A stretch of 64,000 nt of DNA from CAWCLK01 sp963796225 (GCA_963796225.1 CAWCLK010000054.1:1-64000), one strand, 5' to 3'; counted from the stretch's first letter, positions 9,102 through 17,179 are shown. The notes: generated by a model not told the origin, from the sequence alone. Translations and numbers: made by a program.

Positions 9102-9117
9102 CAATACGCATGTATTG
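9102..9117. promoter_or_regulatory. candidate TetR operator
   Basis: CAATAC-GCAT-GTATTG is a perfect 6+6 inverted repeat with a 4-base centre in otherwise GC-rich DNA. It lies in the gap between the divergent MFS and TetR genes, where an autoregulating TetR repressor normally binds. It overlaps the proposed tetR start at 9110, so one of these two assignments may need shifting. Confidence 0.5.
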
Positions 9118-9808
9118 CCCGATTGATAGCCTACCGGGGTCCCCGGACACGGAGCTCACCATCACGACTCGTCGGCGCGGGATCGGCGCGAGCCACGCGG
9201 AGCAGCGGGTGGCCATCGCCGATGCCTTCCTCGACGTGGTCGCCGACCAGGGGCTGCCTGCGGCGTCGATGCGTGCCGTGGCCGACGCGGCGTCAGTGTC
9301 GCTGGGCCGGGTCCAGCACTACTTCCCATCCAGGGACCGCCTGCTCGAAGCCGGGTTCGACCGGGCCAACGAACGCAGCAGTGGCCGCATCGCCGACCTG
9401 CTCGGCGGCGATCCGGACCACGTCCCTGCTCACGACATCCTCGTCGTCGTCCTGACCCAGCTGATCCCGCACGACCCGTTCTCCTGGACACACCTGCGCG
9501 TGCGGCAGTCCTTCATCGCCCGAGGCCTCGTCGACGAGGCGATCGCCGAGCGACTCCGATCGGCGTACGTCCAGCTGCACCGCAGACTGGGCGACGCGGT
9601 GCGGCGCGAGCAGGACAACGGCGCGATCCGTCCGGACGCTGACCCCGTCGCGCTCGCCGAACGCCTGGTCGCCCATGCCGAAGGACTGGCCAACCACGTC
9701 CTGCTCGGCGTGACCACCCCGGACCAGGCACGCGCTGCCGTCCTCACCAGCATCGCGAACCACGCCCCGCCGTCCGGGACCCGACACTCGACAGGTCACG
9801 AGCGGTGA
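9110..9808 (+). CDS. TetR-family regulator
   Basis: Up to 232 residues. The DNA-binding domain reads AIADAFLDVVADQGLPAASM then VADAASVSLGRVQHYFPSRDRLLEAGF, the classic TetR helix-turn-helix and its YF-ps/k-L signature (about residues 35-85). The C-terminal ligand domain is helical and unassigned. The ATG at 9110 falls inside the palindrome and lacks a clear ribosome site; no better in-frame start exists before the first helix. Likely represses the divergent MFS gene. Confidence 0.8.
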   Translation: MYCPIDSLPGSPDTELTITTRRRGIGASHAEQRVAIADAFLDVVADQGLPAASMRAVADAASVSLGRVQHYFPSRDRLLEAGFDRANERSSGRIADLLGGDPDHVPAHDILVVVLTQLIPHDPFSWTHLRVRQSFIARGLVDEAIAERLRSAYVQLHRRLGDAVRREQDNGAIRPDADPVALAERLVAHAEGLANHVLLGVTTPDQARAAVLTSIANHAPPSGTRHSTGHER

Positions 9809-9862
9809 CCTGGACATCGGTCCGCTCCGCACGGGCGGCAGGATCGACCGAGCCCCGTCGGC

Positions 9863-10444
9863 TCACCGGTCGCGCAGGCCCTTGCCCTCGAGGATGCGCG
9901 GGGCGATCTGGTCGACGCGCCGCTCGCGGGTGGTGGACTGCTTGGCGCCCGAGACGTGCAGGTTGTACTCACGCTGGCGACCGGGAGTGAGCTCGTCGAA
10001 GGACTGGGCGAGGTCGGGGTCCTGCGCGAGCCGTTCGGCCAGCTCCGGGGCGAGCTCCTCGTCGGGGCGTGGTGGCACTGGCGTGCCGGCCTCCTCCACG
10101 GCGATGGCCTGCTCGACGTAGGCGGTGACGAGGTCGGCGCGGTGCTCGACGTCCTGTACCGAGCGGAGCATCATCCGGCGGGCGGCGTGCGAGTTCGGCC
10201 CGACCTCCTCGAGCACGCCCGCAGGGTCGTCGAGGAGGATGCCCTTGAAGAACATCAGCGCGAGGTCGTCGGCGAACTCCTGGATGATCGCGATGTTGGC
10301 GTCCTCGTGCGAGTAGCAGGGCTTGCCCCACTTGATCGTCTCGTCCAGGCCGGCGTCCCGCAGCAGCGGACGCAACGCCCGGATCTCGTCCGGCCACTGC
10401 TCGCTGGCCTCGAGGTACGCGTCGACGTCGGGGAAGTCCTCCAC
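9863..10444 (-). CDS. YdeI/OmpD-associated, DUF1801-like protein
   Basis: 193 residues from GTG 10444. The N-terminal half has the DUF1801 pattern (DAYLEASEQWPDEIRALRPL ... ETIKWGKPCYSHEDANIAII), and the C-terminal half has the YdeI tail with RPDEELAPELAERL and STTRERRVDQIAPRILEGKG. YdeI homologues are linked to peptide/bacteriocin resistance, but the biochemical role is unknown. The gene starts 5 bases after the stop of a truncated SRPBCC gene, an unusually tight junction likely created by deletion. Confidence 0.75.
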   Translation of the reverse strand: MEDFPDVDAYLEASEQWPDEIRALRPLLRDAGLDETIKWGKPCYSHEDANIAIIQEFADDLALMFFKGILLDDPAGVLEEVGPNSHAARRMMLRSVQDVEHRADLVTAYVEQAIAVEEAGTPVPPRPDEELAPELAERLAQDPDLAQSFDELTPGRQREYNLHVSGAKQSTTRERRVDQIAPRILEGKGLRDR

Positions 10445-10448
10445 GATC

Positions 10449-10778
10449 TCAGCCTATCGTCGCGCCCTCCTGCCCCTCGGTCCACGACCGCGCCTCGTAG
10501 GCGAGGTGGTGCGGTTCGTCGACGCGGGTGAAGGTGCCCTCGAGCGGCCAGCGCGTGCCGGCGTACTTACCCATCTCCTCGGTCGCCTCCATGACGATGT
10601 GGATCCGTCCGCCGACCTGGAGGTCGACCTCGCACTCGGGGACGGTGGTCTTCTCCGGCCCCCACCACTGGCGCAGCAGCTCCGGCTCCGTCCACGCTCG
10701 CCACACGTCGGCGATCGGTGCCGCGTAGGTGCGTTCGAACGTGTGCTCCTGGGTCTTCCTGAACAGCTGCAGGATCAT
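10449..10778 (-). pseudogene. SRPBCC/AHSA1-type protein lacking its C-terminus
   Basis: From ATG 10778, 109 residues: FERTYAAPIADVWRAWTEPE, LLRQWWGPEKTTVPECEVD, GGRIHIVM and HHLAYEARSWTEGQEGATIG, then a stop. Typical AHSA1 proteins continue for about 45-50 residues to a final long helix that closes the hydrophobic cavity; that helix is missing. It pairs with the upstream ArsR gene (ATGA overlap), the common ArsR-SRPBCC module. Probably truncated by a deletion ending next to the YdeI gene; function doubtful. Confidence 0.6.
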
Positions 10779-11131
10779 GTGGGTCCCTCCTCGTCGTGGG
10801 GCGTGTGCCCGTCGTCTCGCGCGGCCTGCATGGCGGCGAGGACGTCCTCGAGGGAGTCCAGCCGCTGCTCCCACAGCGCGTCGAAGGACTCGACCCAGTC
10901 GCCGAGCTCCTCGAAGGCCCTCGGGGCGAGGTGGTAGATGCGTCGGCGCGCCACGGGCTCGACATCGACGACGCCCGCCTCGCGCAGGACCTTGAGGTGC
11001 TTGGAGACCTGTGGCTGGCGGATGCCGAGGGCCTCGGCGATGTCGCCGACTGTGAACGGGCGGCGACGCAACAGCTCGACGATCTCGAGCCGGCTGGGTT
11101 CGCCGAGCGCAGCGAAGGTGGTCGCGTCCAT
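10775..11131 (-). CDS. ArsR-family regulator
   Basis: 118 residues. Winged helix: FAALGEPSRLEIVELLRRRP, then the recognition region AEALGIRQPQVSKHLKVLRE and the wing VVDVEPVARRRIYHLAP. No Cys metal ligands are visible, so this belongs to the non-metal ArsR group that accompanies SRPBCC proteins. A TTGACG / 17 bp / TAGGGT promoter places transcription start at or within a base or two of the ATG, suggesting a leaderless mRNA. Confidence 0.85.
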   Translation of the reverse strand: MDATTFAALGEPSRLEIVELLRRRPFTVGDIAEALGIRQPQVSKHLKVLREAGVVDVEPVARRRIYHLAPRAFEELGDWVESFDALWEQRLDSLEDVLAAMQAARDDGHTPHDEEGPT

Positions 11132-11137
11132 GGCCAG

Positions 11138-11172
11138 ACCCTACGGGTTGTCCATATTCCCGTCAAGGAATA
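11138..11172 (-). promoter_or_regulatory. arsR promoter with overlapping inverted repeat
   Basis: On the minus strand: -35 TTGACG (11166-11161), 17-bp spacer, -10 TAGGGT (11143-11138). The -35 box is exactly the centre of an inverted repeat TATTCC-TTGACG-GGAATA (11172-11155), a good position for autorepression by the ArsR protein. The predicted start is about 11131, the first base of the arsR ATG. Confidence 0.55.
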
Positions 11173-11260
11173 CATGATCGACCTGCACCTCGTCGGCCGA
11201 ACGCCCACCAACGAGGCCGCCCTAGGGTTGCCGATCCACCCGTCGAGACCAGGGACCCAC

Positions 11261-11650
11261 ATGAACACCGCCTCCAGCCTCGGGACCGCCCTCAACGTCG
11301 GACGCATCGCCTACGGCATCGCCGCCGTGGTCGCCCCGACCGCCGCCGCCAAGGGTTGGATCGGCAAGGCCGCCGGACAGCCTGCCGTCCACCCGATGAC
11401 CCGCGCCTTCGGTATCCGCGACGTCGCGCTCGGGGCGGCGACGATCGGGGCGCTGCGGACGGCCAGCCCGACCGGGATGGGCACGCGCATCCTGCTCGGT
11501 CTCGGCGTCATGGTCGACGCGACCGACGCGGTGTCGGGCCGACTGTCCAAGGACGCCGTGCCGAACCCGTCGACGATCTACGCCGTCGCGGGCGGCGCCG
11601 CCGTCACCGGTGCCGTCGCCCTGGCCGCCGCGGTCTCCGCCGACGAGTGA
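11261..11650 (+). CDS. small hydrophobic protein, paralogue of 15546-15935
   Basis: 129 residues with Ala/Gly-rich hydrophobic segments (RIAYGIAAVVAP; ALGAATIGALRTA; GGAAVTGAVALAAAV) and the motif HPMTRAFGIRDVALG near residues 44-58. It resembles uncharacterised actinobacterial 3-4 TM proteins carrying a GIRDxALG motif (possibly DUF4267-like; I am not certain). The paralogue at 15546 is the same length and matches along its whole length. A -10-like TAGGGT lies about 38 bases upstream in both. Confidence 0.6.
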   Translation: MNTASSLGTALNVGRIAYGIAAVVAPTAAAKGWIGKAAGQPAVHPMTRAFGIRDVALGAATIGALRTASPTGMGTRILLGLGVMVDATDAVSGRLSKDAVPNPSTIYAVAGGAAVTGAVALAAAVSADE

Positions 11651-11783
11651 GGGCACACCCAGGTCCGGACCGTCCCTGGACGATCCCGACGGCCGGCCAC
11701 GGGGATCGCACGGCCGGCCCCCTCCGCCCCGCCACCGGGCCGGGAGCGGGCTGGCATCCTGCCGGGTGGAGAGGATCGTGCCC

Positions 11784-12543
11784 GTGGACATCAGCGATCG
11801 CCTGCACCGTGTCAGCCGTCGGTTCGAGCTCGTGGACGTGCTCGAACGGTGGCTCCCCACCCCGGCGGCCCGGATCATCGCCTGGGCGCGCAGCGACGAG
11901 GCCCTGTCGACCGCCGGCGGGCTGGCCTTCTTCGGGCTGGTGGCCTCGGTCCCGGCGCTGCTGATCGCCCTCTGGGTGACCGGGTCGGTGGTGGGCTTCG
12001 ACCCGCTGCTGTCGGCGGTGACGCGCCTGACCTCGTCGACCGGCTCGTCGGACAGCCAGGGCGCCGACTTCGCGCGCCGGATCATCGACGTCGCCCAGCG
12101 GCTGGGGTGGGGCTCGATCCTCGCGGCCATCTGGCCGGCGACCACCTACGGGGCCGGCCTCGCCCGCGCGTTCGACCGCCTGACACCGCACCGACGGCGC
12201 CCCATGGACGGGATCCGCGGCAGGTTCCTCGGCGCGATCGTCGTGGCCGGGTTGCCGGTGGTCGTCCTCTCGTCGCTGGCGCTGGTCGGGCGCCGTGAGC
12301 TCGGCCCTCACCCTCGCCGCCTCCCTCGGCTTCGCGGTCTACCTGCGCCTCGGGGGCAGCGAACAGCAGTACGCGAGCTCGACGGTCGCCCTGGTCGTAC
12401 TCGGGGGCCTGTGGCTGTACCTGGTCAACGCCGCGGTCATCATCGGGTACAAGGCAGCCCTGCAGCACGCCGGCGCGGCCGCCTGGTCCGACGGCCGCTG
12501 GGGCAATTCGGCGACACGGGACTCCGACTCGCCGTCCCGATGA
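11784..12543 (+). pseudogene. YihY/BrkB-type membrane protein with internal deletion
   Basis: From GTG 11784 (GGAGAGG about 9 bases upstream) the frame gives the YihY N-terminal part: ARSDEALSTAGGLAFFGLVA, a first membrane helix, and the AIWPATTYGAGLARAFDRL loop. At about 12290 it breaks and resumes in another frame with SSALTLAASLGFAVYLRLGG, ASSTVALVVLGGLWLYLVN and VIIGYKAAL, the family's last helices. Roughly 60-70 residues with two middle helices are missing at the join. Probably non-functional, or a collapsed assembly. Confidence 0.55.
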
Positions 12544-12545
12544 CC

Positions 12546-12581
12546 GCCACGGCCGGGGCGACGCAACCGAGCGGCCGTGGC
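12546..12581 (+). terminator. hairpin after BrkB-like gene
   Basis: GCCACGGCCG (12546-12555) and CGGCCGTGGC (12572-12581) form a perfect 10-bp stem around a 16-base loop, 2 bases after the stop. No T run follows. Confidence 0.4.
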
Positions 12582-12813
12582 ACGGATCGTGGAATCCCTG
12601 GCAACCGGCTCGGTCGTGGAGGTTTGAGGTGTCCACGGAGCGGGCACACTCCGCGTGACAGGTGGTCGCGCAGCCGGTGAGGGAGACATCGCCCGCGCGG
12701 GTCCACGATCCACGTCACTGCTCACGGCGACGAGGCATGACCACCTGCCACGGTCCGACCGAAGGGAGATGACGTCGCGTCCCGGCTCGGCGTCCTGCAG
12801 TCAGGAGGTAGGG

Positions 12814-13338
12814 ATGGAGACATCATCGCGGCGGGTCCCCGGCCCGGCGAAGAACGACATGATCCGACTGGACGACGAGGCGACGTCTGCCGGAGACCGG
12901 TCTTCCTGGCGTGTGGTCCTGATCGACGACGAGGAGGACATCTGCCGCATGGTCGCTCGATGCCTGGGGCGGACGCCGGCGTTCGACGTCGTCGCCCAGG
13001 GTGCGACCGGCAGGGACGCGTTGTCACTGTCGACAATCCACCACCCGGACGTGCTGCTGCTCGACCTCGGTCTCGAGGACATCACCGAGGAACAGCTGAT
13101 CTCACGCGCCGTCGTCGAAGCGCCCCGCACCATGGTCGCCATCCTCACCGGGCGCGCCGGGGAGGACCGGGAGCACGCCGCTCGCGAGGCCGGGGCCTTC
13201 GCCTACTACGAGAAGACCATGATCGGCCACAACCTGGCGGCGTACCTCGAGGACGACTGCCGACTGTTCCAGCGTGCCCTGGCCGGCGAGGACGTCGTCG
13301 CGCCCTCGGTGATGGCCCACCACGCGCTGCACGCCTGA
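12814..13338 (+). CDS. stand-alone response regulator receiver
   Basis: 174 residues from ATG 12814, with AGGAGGT just upstream. Receiver landmarks: acidic pair in VVLIDDEEDICRMVARCLG, phosphoacceptor Asp in DVLLLDLGLED, Thr in MVAILTGRAGED and the Lys in FAYYEKTM. An extra ~35-residue polar N-terminal arm precedes the domain, and there is no DNA-binding or enzymatic output domain, only a short tail. No histidine kinase is adjacent, so partner and output are unknown. Confidence 0.85.
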   Translation: METSSRRVPGPAKNDMIRLDDEATSAGDRSSWRVVLIDDEEDICRMVARCLGRTPAFDVVAQGATGRDALSLSTIHHPDVLLLDLGLEDITEEQLISRAVVEAPRTMVAILTGRAGEDREHAAREAGAFAYYEKTMIGHNLAAYLEDDCRLFQRALAGEDVVAPSVMAHHALHA

Positions 13339-13404
13339 ACGGACGGGACGAGGGCCACCCCATCGGTTGGACCGAGCGGCGCCGGTGGACAGCGGAACGC
13401 GATG

Positions 13405-13977
13405 TCAGCGGCGTGCCTCGACGGCCTCGGCCGCGCGGATGAGGGCTGCGTCGTCGATGCCGTTGACCGCCATGCCCGAGAGGGTGTACTGCAGCCCGTC
13501 ACCGAACATGACCACCAACGACACCGGGCCCGGGATCAGCAGGGCGCGCTCCCCGAGCCCCTCGAGCTCCTGCGCGGCGGACGGGTCGTCCAGTGCCGCG
13601 ATGACCGAGTCCACCCCCGCGTCCGCGTCGCCGACCATGGCCACGAGCAGGCCAAGGGTGGCCAGGTCGTCGCTCTCCAGCGCCCACACGCAGTGGACCG
13701 GCACCGCGCCGGAGGAGGCGAAGCCGTCCGGGGCGTCGGTCCGCACGACCGGGCCGCCGAGCAGCTCGGCCGCGACGTCCTCGGGCAGCAGCGCGCAGGC
13801 GTCGACGTCGCCGCTGCCCGTCGCTGCCCCCTCGTCCTCCTCCGGTGTGGTCACCGCCTCCGAGGGGGTGGCGTTGGCCAGTGCCCCCTCGTGGTCATCG
13901 TCTCCCCCGTTGCCGCCACAGCCAGCAAGGGCCAGCGCGGCCCCCAGCAGGAACGTCAGCACGACACGGCCACGCAC
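13405..13977 (-). CDS. hypothetical lipoprotein
   Basis: 190 residues from GTG 13977. A lipoprotein signal peptide VLTFLLGAALALAGC (lipobox LALAGC) is followed by an acidic, Thr/Glu-rich linker and a folded domain beginning DVDACALLPEDVAAELLGGP with a second Cys at VHCVWAL. The CxLL...VHC pattern resembles DUF3558-like actinobacterial lipoproteins and the lipoprotein at 16526-17179. Anchored outside the cytoplasmic membrane; function unknown. Confidence 0.7.
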   Translation of the reverse strand: MRGRVVLTFLLGAALALAGCGGNGGDDDHEGALANATPSEAVTTPEEDEGAATGSGDVDACALLPEDVAAELLGGPVVRTDAPDGFASSGAVPVHCVWALESDDLATLGLLVAMVGDADAGVDSVIAALDDPSAAQELEGLGERALLIPGPVSLVVMFGDGLQYTLSGMAVNGIDDAALIRAAEAVEARR

Positions 13978-14112
13978 GTCGCAACCCCCAGTTCGGACCA
14001 CGTCCGATTCTCCCCCGCGCGGAGTTCCGGTGCAGGGCCATTGGGCCCATCGCCACACGGCTGCCCGGGACGCGACGACGCCATGCGTCCGGGTGCCGAG
14101 TGCCACCGTGGA

Positions 14113-15057
14113 CTACTTGTGGGCTTGGCCGTCACTGTCCCACCAACGCAGGACACGCAGGGCGCGCAGCGTGGTGACGCGGCTGGGCTGGCCGGCGCGT
14201 TCGATCGTGAACCAGTATCGCCCCGGGTGGGCGGCGTTGGGTACCCACGTGCCATCTGCCCGGCGCTTGGACCGCAGCGTCGCGATCGCGTCTGCCAGCC
14301 GGCGGTCGGGCGGGGCGCCCGCCGACTGGAAGTGGTCGAGCCCGCGCAGCAGGTCGTGGTGCCACCCGGGCGGGAACACGATGCGGGCCATCGCCGGGTC
14401 GACGACCTCACCCGTGCGGTGTGACCGGTACAGGCCGTGGGCCGCGAAGAAGTCCCGGCCGGCGGCCGCGGCTGCCTCCACGGCGTCGTCGGGCCCAGGG
14501 CCTCGCGTCCACGCCTGCAGTGCCTCCAGTGCCATGATCGTGGTGTGGAAGGAGCCGTGCTGGCTGCCGCAGCGCGCCGTCTCGCAGTTCCAGCCGCCGT
14601 CCGGCAGCTGCTGGCCGAGCAGCCAGGACCGGGCGGCCTCCACCCGGTCGTCCACCACGCCGAACGTCGCGGCCAGGCGGACCACCATGGCGGTGATGCA
14701 GGTCTCGGGCTCGCGCACCGTCTTGGCCAGGTTCAGCCCGCCGTCGTAGAAGCGAGCGCCGTCCAGCAGGACCTCGCAGCCCAGGCGCGCCCGCGGGTCG
14801 TCCGCGGGCAGGCCGAGGTCGGCCAGCAACAGCAGCGTGTAGGTGGTGGAGGTCCACTTGGGGCTGTACAGGGCGCCGGCCCAGCGGCCGTCGGGATCCT
14901 GGTGGGCGAGCAGGCGCGCACCCCAGCCGTTCGTGGCCACGAGGGCCTGCTCCTTCGCCACGACCTCGTCGGGCGCGTCGAGCAGGTCCCGCAGGGTCTG
15001 CCACCGCACCGCCGCGTCGCCCTCCAGCAGCCACGCGTGGATCGCCGCGTCGTCCAT
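14113..15057 (-). CDS. prenyltransferase/squalene-cyclase-repeat protein
   Basis: 314 residues from ATG 15057. An all-helical (alpha/alpha)6-type protein with QW-like repeats: HQDPDGRWAGALYSPKWTST, QQLPDGGWNCETARCG and RRADGTWVPNAAHPGRYWF. No DxDD or DDxD cyclase acid motif is evident, and at about half the length of squalene-hopene cyclase it is more like the small 'terpene cyclase/prenyltransferase repeat' proteins of unknown activity. It stands alone on the minus strand. Confidence 0.65.
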   Translation of the reverse strand: MDDAAIHAWLLEGDAAVRWQTLRDLLDAPDEVVAKEQALVATNGWGARLLAHQDPDGRWAGALYSPKWTSTTYTLLLLADLGLPADDPRARLGCEVLLDGARFYDGGLNLAKTVREPETCITAMVVRLAATFGVVDDRVEAARSWLLGQQLPDGGWNCETARCGSQHGSFHTTIMALEALQAWTRGPGPDDAVEAAAAAGRDFFAAHGLYRSHRTGEVVDPAMARIVFPPGWHHDLLRGLDHFQSAGAPPDRRLADAIATLRSKRRADGTWVPNAAHPGRYWFTIERAGQPSRVTTLRALRVLRWWDSDGQAHK

Positions 15058-15205
15058 GGCCGTCCCCGTCCGATTCGGGCACCACGATGATCGTGCGTGA
15101 ACCGGCGCGCCCCGCACAGGGCCGACCGGCCCGTACTTCACGAGGTCGATAGCACGCCGAAGGCAGCAGCGCTGTTCGTGGCCACCATCGGACCCCGGGA
15201 TCGTG

Positions 15206-15436
15206 TCAGGCCGCCTGGAGGGCGGCCCGTGCGATCAACTGGTCCAGGCGCCGGACGTTGCAACGTCCGCCGCTGCAACGGTGACGCTGCCGATCAAACC
15301 GTGTGCCGCGCCGAGATCCCACGGGTCTCAGTGTTTGTCCCGCGTGCATCGACCGCGAAGGAAGCTTCTCTGGCTCGGCATCCGTGATCAACCACTGGGT
15401 CTCTCCTGGCAACCACGCCGCGATGCGCGTCGTCAT
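15206..15436 (-). pseudogene. short frame starting like the sulfotransferase gene
   Basis: From ATG 15436 the first eight codons encode MTTRIAAW, identical to the sulfotransferase-like protein that starts at 7491. The bases upstream (CCGGAGGGC-CCC before the ATG) also match. Similarity stops after about ten codons; the frame then runs to 76 residues without recognisable domain. Best read as a degraded fragment of a second copy, or a duplicated start region; it may not be translated. Confidence 0.35.
15252..15269. repeat. 18-bp perfect palindrome
   Basis: CGGACGTTG followed directly by its reverse complement CAACGTCCG, with no spacer. Such a spacerless palindrome is poor as a terminator and better as a dimeric protein-binding site. 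It lies about 165 bases upstream of the small protein gene starting at 15546-side promoter element. Confidence 0.5.
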
Positions 15437-15545
15437 TCGTTGGGTGCCCTCCGGTCGCACAGGCCGCGATCATGCCGATCGCGGGCCAGGCGTGCCGGGG
15501 TCTGCCTAGGGTTCCGGCGTCGAGCTGGACGAAGCGAGGGCACTC

Positions 15546-15935
15546 ATGGACACCGCGTCGACACTCGGAACCATGCTCAACGTCGGCCGCATCGCCTACG
15601 GGATGGCCGCCGTGGTTGCGCCGGAGAAGGCAGCCGAAGCCTGGATCGGGCGCGCCGCGAGCCAGCCCGCGGTCCATCCGATGACCCGTGCCTTCGGCAT
15701 CCGCGACGTGGCGCTCGGGATGGCCACCATCGGGGCGCTGCAGTCGGCCGGGCCGAGCGGGGTGGGTGCACGGATGCTGCTCGCGCTGGGCGTGATGGTC
15801 GACGCCGTCGACGCCGTGTCGGGACGCGTGTCGAGGGACGCCGTGCCGAAGCCGTCGGCGATCTACGCGGTCGCCGGCGGGGCGGCACTCACCGGGGCGG
15901 TGGCCTTCGCCGCCGCCATCTCCGCCGACGAGTAG
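15546..15935 (+). CDS. small hydrophobic protein, paralogue of 11261-11650
   Basis: 129 residues, the same length as its paralogue and colinear with it from end to end (shared RAFGIRDVALG, DAVSGR, IYAVAGGAA and the ISADE/VSADE end). Substitutions are conservative and spread evenly, which indicates an old duplication kept under selection. Three or four hydrophobic segments suggest a membrane protein; function unknown. Convergent with the SRPBCC gene, 13 bases away. Confidence 0.65.
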   Translation: MDTASTLGTMLNVGRIAYGMAAVVAPEKAAEAWIGRAASQPAVHPMTRAFGIRDVALGMATIGALQSAGPSGVGARMLLALGVMVDAVDAVSGRVSRDAVPKPSAIYAVAGGAALTGAVAFAAAISADE

Positions 15936-15948
15936 GCGACCCCCGACG

Positions 15949-16472
15949 TCACGTGGGTCGTTCGGCGTGCAGGGTCTCGGCCCGTCGCTTGATGCCGTGA
16001 AGCATCCGCCGCATCATCGCGAAGTCGCCGAACTCCATCAGCAGCACGCCGAGGAGGGCCATGCCGGGCCGGTGCCAGTCCCGTGCAGCGTGGATTTGCG
16101 TGACAGGCGCGTCCCGCCAGCGTCGGTCGGGGTGAGCTGCCACACCCAGCTGCTCTCGGGCTTCGTCCAGAGCAGCCACTCGTTCGCGCGGAAGTCGGCC
16201 ACTCGGAAGGCCGTCAGCTCGGACGGTTCAGCCGACGGAGACATGGGAACCCACTGGCCGACCTCGAGGTGCTGGAGGTCGGCGACCAGCTCGCGGGCAC
16301 TCGGGTGACCGAGGTTGTCGAGCACGTCGTTGCTGTACCAGCCCGCGCGACGACAGCCGACCTGCACCAGCCACGGCCACACCGCATCCGGAGGTGCCTC
16401 GATCGTGATCGCACGCGTGGAGCGGTACTGCGCCGTCGGCAGCAGCTCATCGCGGGGAAGCGGGGCCGTCAC
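15949..16472 (-). CDS. SRPBCC-family protein, frame broken near 16104
   Basis: From GTG 16472: TRAITIEAPPDAVWPWLVQV, RAGWYSNDVLDNLG, VGQWVPMSPS and WVWQLTPTDAGGTRL, then one base appears missing (CTG-TCACG where CTGGTCACG is expected) and the protein continues in the next frame as IHAARDWHRPGMALLGVLLM and RRMLHGIKRRAETL. Once repaired it is a ~174-residue START/SRPBCC protein of the type often found with DUF2867 or polyketide cyclase annotations. Ligand unknown. Confidence 0.65.
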
Positions 16473-16525
16473 TTCGCGGGCTGTCGCTCGAGGCAGGTGT
16501 CGAGGTGTCGACGCCAACGGCCGGG

Positions 16526-17179
16526 TCAGAGACGACCGACGAGGTTGTCCGCGAGCCCCAGCGCCGCCGGGTCGAGCGCGCCGTCGAGTGCTCGGCCGTC
16601 GGTGCCGAAGCTCCCGTGGACGCGGATCGCGACGAACTGCCCGTCGGGGGTGGGGACGGTCGCCCAGGCGTCGCCGGGCCCTCGCTGGACGTGGACCTCG
16701 ACCCCGCCACGCTCCACGCGCTCGCCCTCGGCGACCCCGTCGACCTTGCCCTCGCCGGTCAGGGAGACCTCGACGTAGTGCGACTTCGGAAAGCCCTCCA
16801 CCGACCACTTGCAACCGCCGTCAATCGGCTCGCTCGTGGCGAGCTCACCTTCGCCTCCGAAGAACGCATCGAGGTCTTCGACGGCGTACAGCGCGCACAG
16901 GTCTGCTGCCAGGGTGTCGAAGCCCGACGGATCCGTCGGCAGTGCGCTCGGGTCCACCTCGATCGCTGCGGTCCCCGCGGGCTCGTCGACGGCTGACCCG
17001 TCGTCGGACATGGTGTCATCGGGCGACGCGGTTGTCGTGCCGACGGCTTCCGGCGTCGACTCGTTGACGCCGGTGTCGGCCGAGGCCGCGGGTTCGCCCC
17101 CGTCCCCGTCGGAGCCACACGACACCAGGAGCACCGCCGCGACGGCAGCCACCACCATCTTCGATGATCCCACGCGCAT
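16526..17179 (-). CDS. hypothetical lipoprotein
   Basis: 217 residues. Signal peptide KMVVAAVAAVLLVSC with lipobox LVSC, a long Asp/Ser/Thr-rich linker (about residues 22-72), then a domain with LAADLCALYAVEDLDAFFGG, CKWSVEGFP and RGGVEVHVQRGPG. The two Cys about 40 residues apart may form a disulfide, as in DUF3558-type lipoproteins. It shares its architecture with the lipoprotein at 13405-13977. Confidence 0.7.
   Translation of the reverse strand: MRVGSSKMVVAAVAAVLLVSCGSDGDGGEPAASADTGVNESTPEAVGTTTASPDDTMSDDGSAVDEPAGTAAIEVDPSALPTDPSGFDTLAADLCALYAVEDLDAFFGGEGELATSEPIDGGCKWSVEGFPKSHYVEVSLTGEGKVDGVAEGERVERGGVEVHVQRGPGDAWATVPTPDGQFVAIRVHGSFGTDGRALDGALDPAALGLADNLVGRL

Larger units (their letters stand above)
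15058..15545. other. 488-base gap with remnants
   Basis: No convincing intact gene. Base composition is a little less GC-rich than the neighbours. It contains an 18-bp perfect palindrome (15252-15269), a minus-strand frame whose start copies the beginning of the sulfotransferase gene (15436-15206), and, near its right end, a CCTAGGGTT element (15505) that matches the one upstream of the paralogous gene at 11261. Confidence 0.5.

Noticed and set aside
11610..12680. A 356-codon continuous frame over the BrkB-like gene as one intact protein
   Set aside because: After about 12290 the frame turns into Arg/Gly/Pro-rich sequence, while the family's last helices continue in a different frame.
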